This document shows positions 21,584 to 24,261 of a stretch of DNA of 24,261 bases, piece by piece; position 1 is the first letter of the stretch; every line of letters begins with the position of its first letter. The notes beneath the pieces were generated by a model that saw only the letters and a list, made by a program, of their open reading frames with translations, ran no database searches and was not told where the DNA came from. The DNA comes from a virus. The translations under genes and the position numbers were made by a program. The DNA is taken from positions 1-24,261 of IMG/VR virus record IMGVR_UViG_3300045999_003435, one strand, 5' to 3'.

Positions 21584-21611
21584 TGCCGCGCAGGAAGGGG
21601 AAGGACACGGC

Positions 21612-23888
21612 ATGTTGAACATACCAGAAAACAAATTCAGCGATAGCACTTCAATCACTTTGGGCATTGCCACAGGCGGCGCAACAGATGTTAAGCTCAA
21701 GCCTACCCTGTTCTCGTGGGAGTCGTTCAAGAATCGCCTACGCTCTCCACGGATTGGGGACAAGGGCGGCAGCTACTACATCCGTGGCGGCGACCTGATC
21801 GAGAACAAGCGGTCTGACGAGAACCTGCGCACGGCTGAGATGATAATCTTGGACGGCGACAGCCGCTTTGATCCAGAAACAGGCGAGATCATCAACGGGG
21901 CACCTGACCTGAACAAGGTCTGCGCTGCGCTGGAAGAGATGAATATCACGTTCTGCGCTCACACGTCCCACAGCTACGTTCCAGATCAGCTCTGGAAGTA
22001 CAGGATTATAATCCCAGCAAGAATTGATAGCGGGGAAACCTTAACAGCTTGCGTTGCCTATCTGATCGACAGCTTGGTTGCGCGTGGTATCCATCTTGCT
22101 GACGTGCCGGAGAACCATCGTTGGTCGCAGCCTTGGTTTACGTCTAGGGTTCGAGATCGTGCGGCTAATGAAGAGTTCTTATTCTTTGAGCATACCGGCG
22201 CGGTGTTCGATCCCTACGGGGCGGTACTCTGGAACGATGCGCGTGTTTTAGCGTCAGAGGCTACAGCAAAGGCGCGTGCGCCTGCTGCTGGTCCCGTTGA
22301 GAAATCCGGGGCCATTGCAGAGTTTAACGACAGTCACGGGCTTGAATGGGTCCGATCTGAGCTTGAGGGTGCAGGCTATCGCTTCGGATACTTTGACCGC
22401 ACGCATGATGCCTACCGTTACATGCGACCGGGATCGTCCACTAAAACCTTCGGGCTTGTCGTCTTCAAAGGGTCAATGGGTCACTGGTGTACATACTCGC
22501 ATCACGGCAGCGCCGATAGATTATCTGGCAAGGTGTGCGATCCGTTTCAGCTTGTCGCCGAATTGCGTTACGGGGGCGACCTGAAAGCGGCTGCGGCTGG
22601 TGTGTTGCAAAAGATCGCGAAGCCTAGCGTAGTGGAGCAACTAGCCCAACGTGCGGAGAAGCGCAACCTTGAGCGTGAACTTGAGGCGTACAGTTTGGGA
22701 GACGTGCAGGAAGAGGCGGCAGCCTCTACTCCAACACCTAGTGTTACAGAACCAAAGCGCCGGATCGAGCTTATCAAGTGGGGCGAGTTGCGCGATGAGC
22801 CTGTGCGTTGGACGATCAAGGACATTCTACCTGCAAACAGCTTCGGGGCTCTGTATGGGCATCCCGGGTCATACAAGAGCTTCGCGGCTCTGTATCTAGC
22901 GGTAGCGATTGCTGGCGGTCTGGAAGCCTTCGGAAAGCCATGCGTGCAAGGTCCGGTCATCTACATAGCTCTGGAAGGTGGGGCTGGTCTGAAGCGTCGG
23001 CGGGATGCTCTGAAGCAATCAATGGGGCTGCCCGACGATCTGCCTTTGTTCTTTATCAAGTCGCAGCTTAACCTTGGATCGACATTGGAGGACCGCGACG
23101 CATTGGTTGCTGAGATTAAACGCATAGGCGTAAAGCCCTCTCTGGTCATTATTGACACGTTTGCGAGGGCTACGCCTGGCATCGAAGAAAACAGCGCTAA
23201 GGACGTGGGCTCGGCTATAACGATCATGTCCTCGCTGCAAGATGATTTAGGCTGCGGCGTTCTGATTATTCACCATAGCGGCAAAGACCAAGCCAGAGGC
23301 ATGCGCGGATCTTCTGCGTTGCTGGGTGCGGTAGACCTAGAGCTTGAATGCCAGAAGATAAGCCAAGAGGGTTCGACGGACAGAATCGGAAAGCTAACCG
23401 TCACCAAACAGAAAGACGGCGAGGACGGGATCGTTCTTGGTTATCGGATGGACGTGATTGCGCTCTCGCAGATAGACCCGGAGGCTACATCTTTGGCGCT
23501 TGTGCCGATTGCGGAGAATGAGCTAGCCGACGCCTCGAAGGTTAAGAGCGCCAAGGACAACAAAACGGGCGTTGATGCAAAGATAGCTCTAGAGGCATTG
23601 CATCAGGCTATCGGTGAGGGCGGCGACGTTCCGCCGATAGGTGACAGAGCGCCACGAGGGACAAAGGCCGTACGCGAAGCGTTGTGGCGGGATTATTGGA
23701 GAAAGACAACGACCAAGGAAGGCGGGGCAGAACGTACAGGATGGTCGAGAGCTAAAGAGAACCTGACGACAACTGGGCGCGCTGCGCATTGGGGGGAATG
23801 GTGGTGGGTCGTCAAACAGGAAGAAGCACACGCCGACCCATTTAAGAGCGAGCGCGTGCTAGAGAGGTCTGATGATATGCCGTTTTAG
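21612..23888 (+). CDS. Primase-helicase fusion (AEP-like primase + RepA/RecA-like ATPase)
   Basis: This is a 758-aa replication protein. Residues about 60-200 look like an archaeo-eukaryotic-type primase: 'AEMIILDGDSRFDPETG' with D81/D83, 'AHTSHSYVPDQLWKYRIIIP' and 'WSQPWFTSRVRDR'. A linker domain (about 240-335) follows, then a RecA-like helicase core: Walker A GHPGSYKS (416-423), Walker B LVIIDTFAR (D515), sensor 'GVLIIHHSGKDQARGMRGSS'. The Walker A variant with Pro and Tyr is normal for the RepA/AAA_25 group. The protein should lay primers and unwind DNA at phage forks. The C-terminus ends ERSDDMPF, an SSB-like tip. GGAAGGGGAAGGA precedes the ATG. It converges with the minus-strand gene, overlapping it by 4 bases. 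Confidence 0.85.
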   Translation: MLNIPENKFSDSTSITLGIATGGATDVKLKPTLFSWESFKNRLRSPRIGDKGGSYYIRGGDLIENKRSDENLRTAEMIILDGDSRFDPETGEIINGAPDLNKVCAALEEMNITFCAHTSHSYVPDQLWKYRIIIPARIDSGETLTACVAYLIDSLVARGIHLADVPENHRWSQPWFTSRVRDRAANEEFLFFEHTGAVFDPYGAVLWNDARVLASEATAKARAPAAGPVEKSGAIAEFNDSHGLEWVRSELEGAGYRFGYFDRTHDAYRYMRPGSSTKTFGLVVFKGSMGHWCTYSHHGSADRLSGKVCDPFQLVAELRYGGDLKAAAAGVLQKIAKPSVVEQLAQRAEKRNLERELEAYSLGDVQEEAAASTPTPSVTEPKRRIELIKWGELRDEPVRWTIKDILPANSFGALYGHPGSYKSFAALYLAVAIAGGLEAFGKPCVQGPVIYIALEGGAGLKRRRDALKQSMGLPDDLPLFFIKSQLNLGSTLEDRDALVAEIKRIGVKPSLVIIDTFARATPGIEENSAKDVGSAITIMSSLQDDLGCGVLIIHHSGKDQARGMRGSSALLGAVDLELECQKISQEGSTDRIGKLTVTKQKDGEDGIVLGYRMDVIALSQIDPEATSLALVPIAENELADASKVKSAKDNKTGVDAKIALEALHQAIGEGGDVPPIGDRAPRGTKAVREALWRDYWRKTTTKEGGAERTGWSRAKENLTTTGRAAHWGEWWWVVKQEEAHADPFKSERVLERSDDMPF

Positions 23889-24106
23889 GCTTCAATCTTA
23901 ACCTTGGCCTTATTAGCATTGTGCTTTGCGCGTCGTGCTTTTAGGGCCAAGGTTATTTGCGCGACAGCGCCGGGCGATAGTGGTCTATCAGACCTTGCAT
24001 CGCACCAGCGCCTAACCGTTCGCTCGTTTGCATCTGCAATCCGGGCAAGCTCAAGCTGATTAATACCAAGGCGTGCAAGTTCGTCTCTTAGGTCTTGCGG
24101 CGTCAT
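23885..24106 (-). CDS. Helix-turn-helix (XRE-like) regulator, minus strand
   Basis: This is a 73-aa protein. 'MTPQDLRDELARLGINQLEL', 'ARIADANERTVRRWCDARSD' and 'RPLSPGAVAQITLALKARRA' form the standard HTH_XRE pattern (xxxQxELAxxxxxxxxTVxRW), followed by a Lys-rich tail. The reading frame is open up to 24241. However, the ATG at 24106 has a G7 ribosome site just upstream and starts exactly at the domain, so I take it as the start. It overlaps the upstream minus-strand gene by 47 bases and meets the primase-helicase gene tail to tail. It could be a lysogeny or early repressor, or a Cro-like protein; the operator is not seen. Confidence 0.72.
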   Translation of the reverse strand: MTPQDLRDELARLGINQLELARIADANERTVRRWCDARSDRPLSPGAVAQITLALKARRAKHNANKAKVKIEA

Positions 24107-24261
24107 AGCCCCCCCTTGCTGCCAAGATTGCCAATCGCGCCGAAATGTACACATCGTGCGGGATGCGATCGGCTGGAATAGTTTTAAGCACACGATCCAG
24201 AGCATCGAAAAGAGAGGGAGCGGCAGCAAGTAAACATCCATGTTCCATTGCCAGAGCCTTG
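24060..24261 (-). CDS. Small early-type protein, minus strand, probably 5' partial
   Basis: The frame is open from the right edge (K-A-L-A before the ATG at 24248) to a stop at 24060. The sequence 'MEHGCLLAAAPSLFDALDRV', 'LKTIPADRIPHDVYISARLA', 'ILAARGG' has the look of a small helical phage protein family with 'LxAAPxLLxAL' repeats. The gene may start at 24248 (62 aa) or further right, outside the window. Its 3' end overlaps the HTH gene, so both are probably in one leftward operon. Confidence 0.5.
   Translation of the reverse strand, partial: KALAMEHGCLLAAAPSLFDALDRVLKTIPADRIPHDVYISARLAILAARGGYDAARPKRRTCTPWY

Noticed and set aside
24107-24241. N-terminal extension of the minus-strand HTH protein to 24241
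   Set aside because: It would add 45 residues with a hydrophobic start and no family match; the HTH domain begins exactly at the ATG at 24106, which has a strong ribosome site.
1-24261. tRNA genes, CRISPR arrays, insertion sequences, attachment sites
   Set aside because: I saw no tRNA-like cloverleaf, no regularly spaced direct repeats, no transposase frames and no integrase with flanking direct repeats. The only tandem repeats are coding repeats in fibre genes.

Overview
The window is about 24 kb of a tailed-phage genome (or a prophage without a visible integrase), with genes packed head to tail and often overlapping as ATGA, TGATG or TAATG. The host is very probably an alphaproteobacterium. 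The early region carries homologues of GapR (DUF2312 family) and GcrA, two regulators known essentially from that class, and a stand-alone DnaA domain IV-like protein. By my manual count the CcrM methylation site GANTC is also about half as frequent as base composition predicts. The SU10-like capsid protein, the ejection-protein block and the absence of long-tail genes suggest a podovirus-like, short-tailed virion. Terminase, portal, DNA polymerase and any RNA polymerase are not seen and presumably lie outside the window.

Late region, + strand (1-15854). It begins inside the major capsid gene. A perfect hairpin follows, then a small conserved head gene, a head-tail adaptor and several fibre/appendage proteins (1958-4148). 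A lysis and membrane-protein cassette (4415-7109) holds a tiny cupin, a 57-aa holin-like protein, two membrane proteins of unknown function, a GH24 endolysin with a C-terminal membrane segment, and an overlapping inner/outer spanin pair. From 7109 to 15854 lies the tail-hub and DNA-ejection block: a large beta-rich structural protein, small virion proteins, Ala/Gln-rich internal proteins and a virion transglycosylase. Unexpectedly, this block also contains a PAPS/APS-reductase-like PP-loop protein with an iron-sulfur-type cysteine pattern.

Junction (15855-15933). This short gap holds the best promoter in the window (TTGACT, 18 bp, TATGGT). It overlaps two nested inverted repeats, and a GANTC site overlaps its -35 box. 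It is the likely start of early transcription.

Early region, + strand (15934-23888). A chain of small genes encodes a membrane peptide, the DnaA domain IV-like protein, a DUF6378 protein, the GapR homologue, an exported lytic transglycosylase, coiled-coil and zinc-binding small proteins, the GcrA homologue and a Myb-like protein. It is followed by recombination and replication genes: a RecE-like nuclease, a Cro-like protein, a RuvC-like resolvase, an SSB-like protein and a primase-helicase.

Right end, - strand (23885-24261). Two small genes, one a helix-turn-helix protein, converge on the primase-helicase gene. A hairpin with a T-run in the - direction at 21549 could stop their transcript. 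The early genes suggest a phage that takes over host transcription and replication through the host's own cell-cycle circuitry. That reading is inference from family membership.
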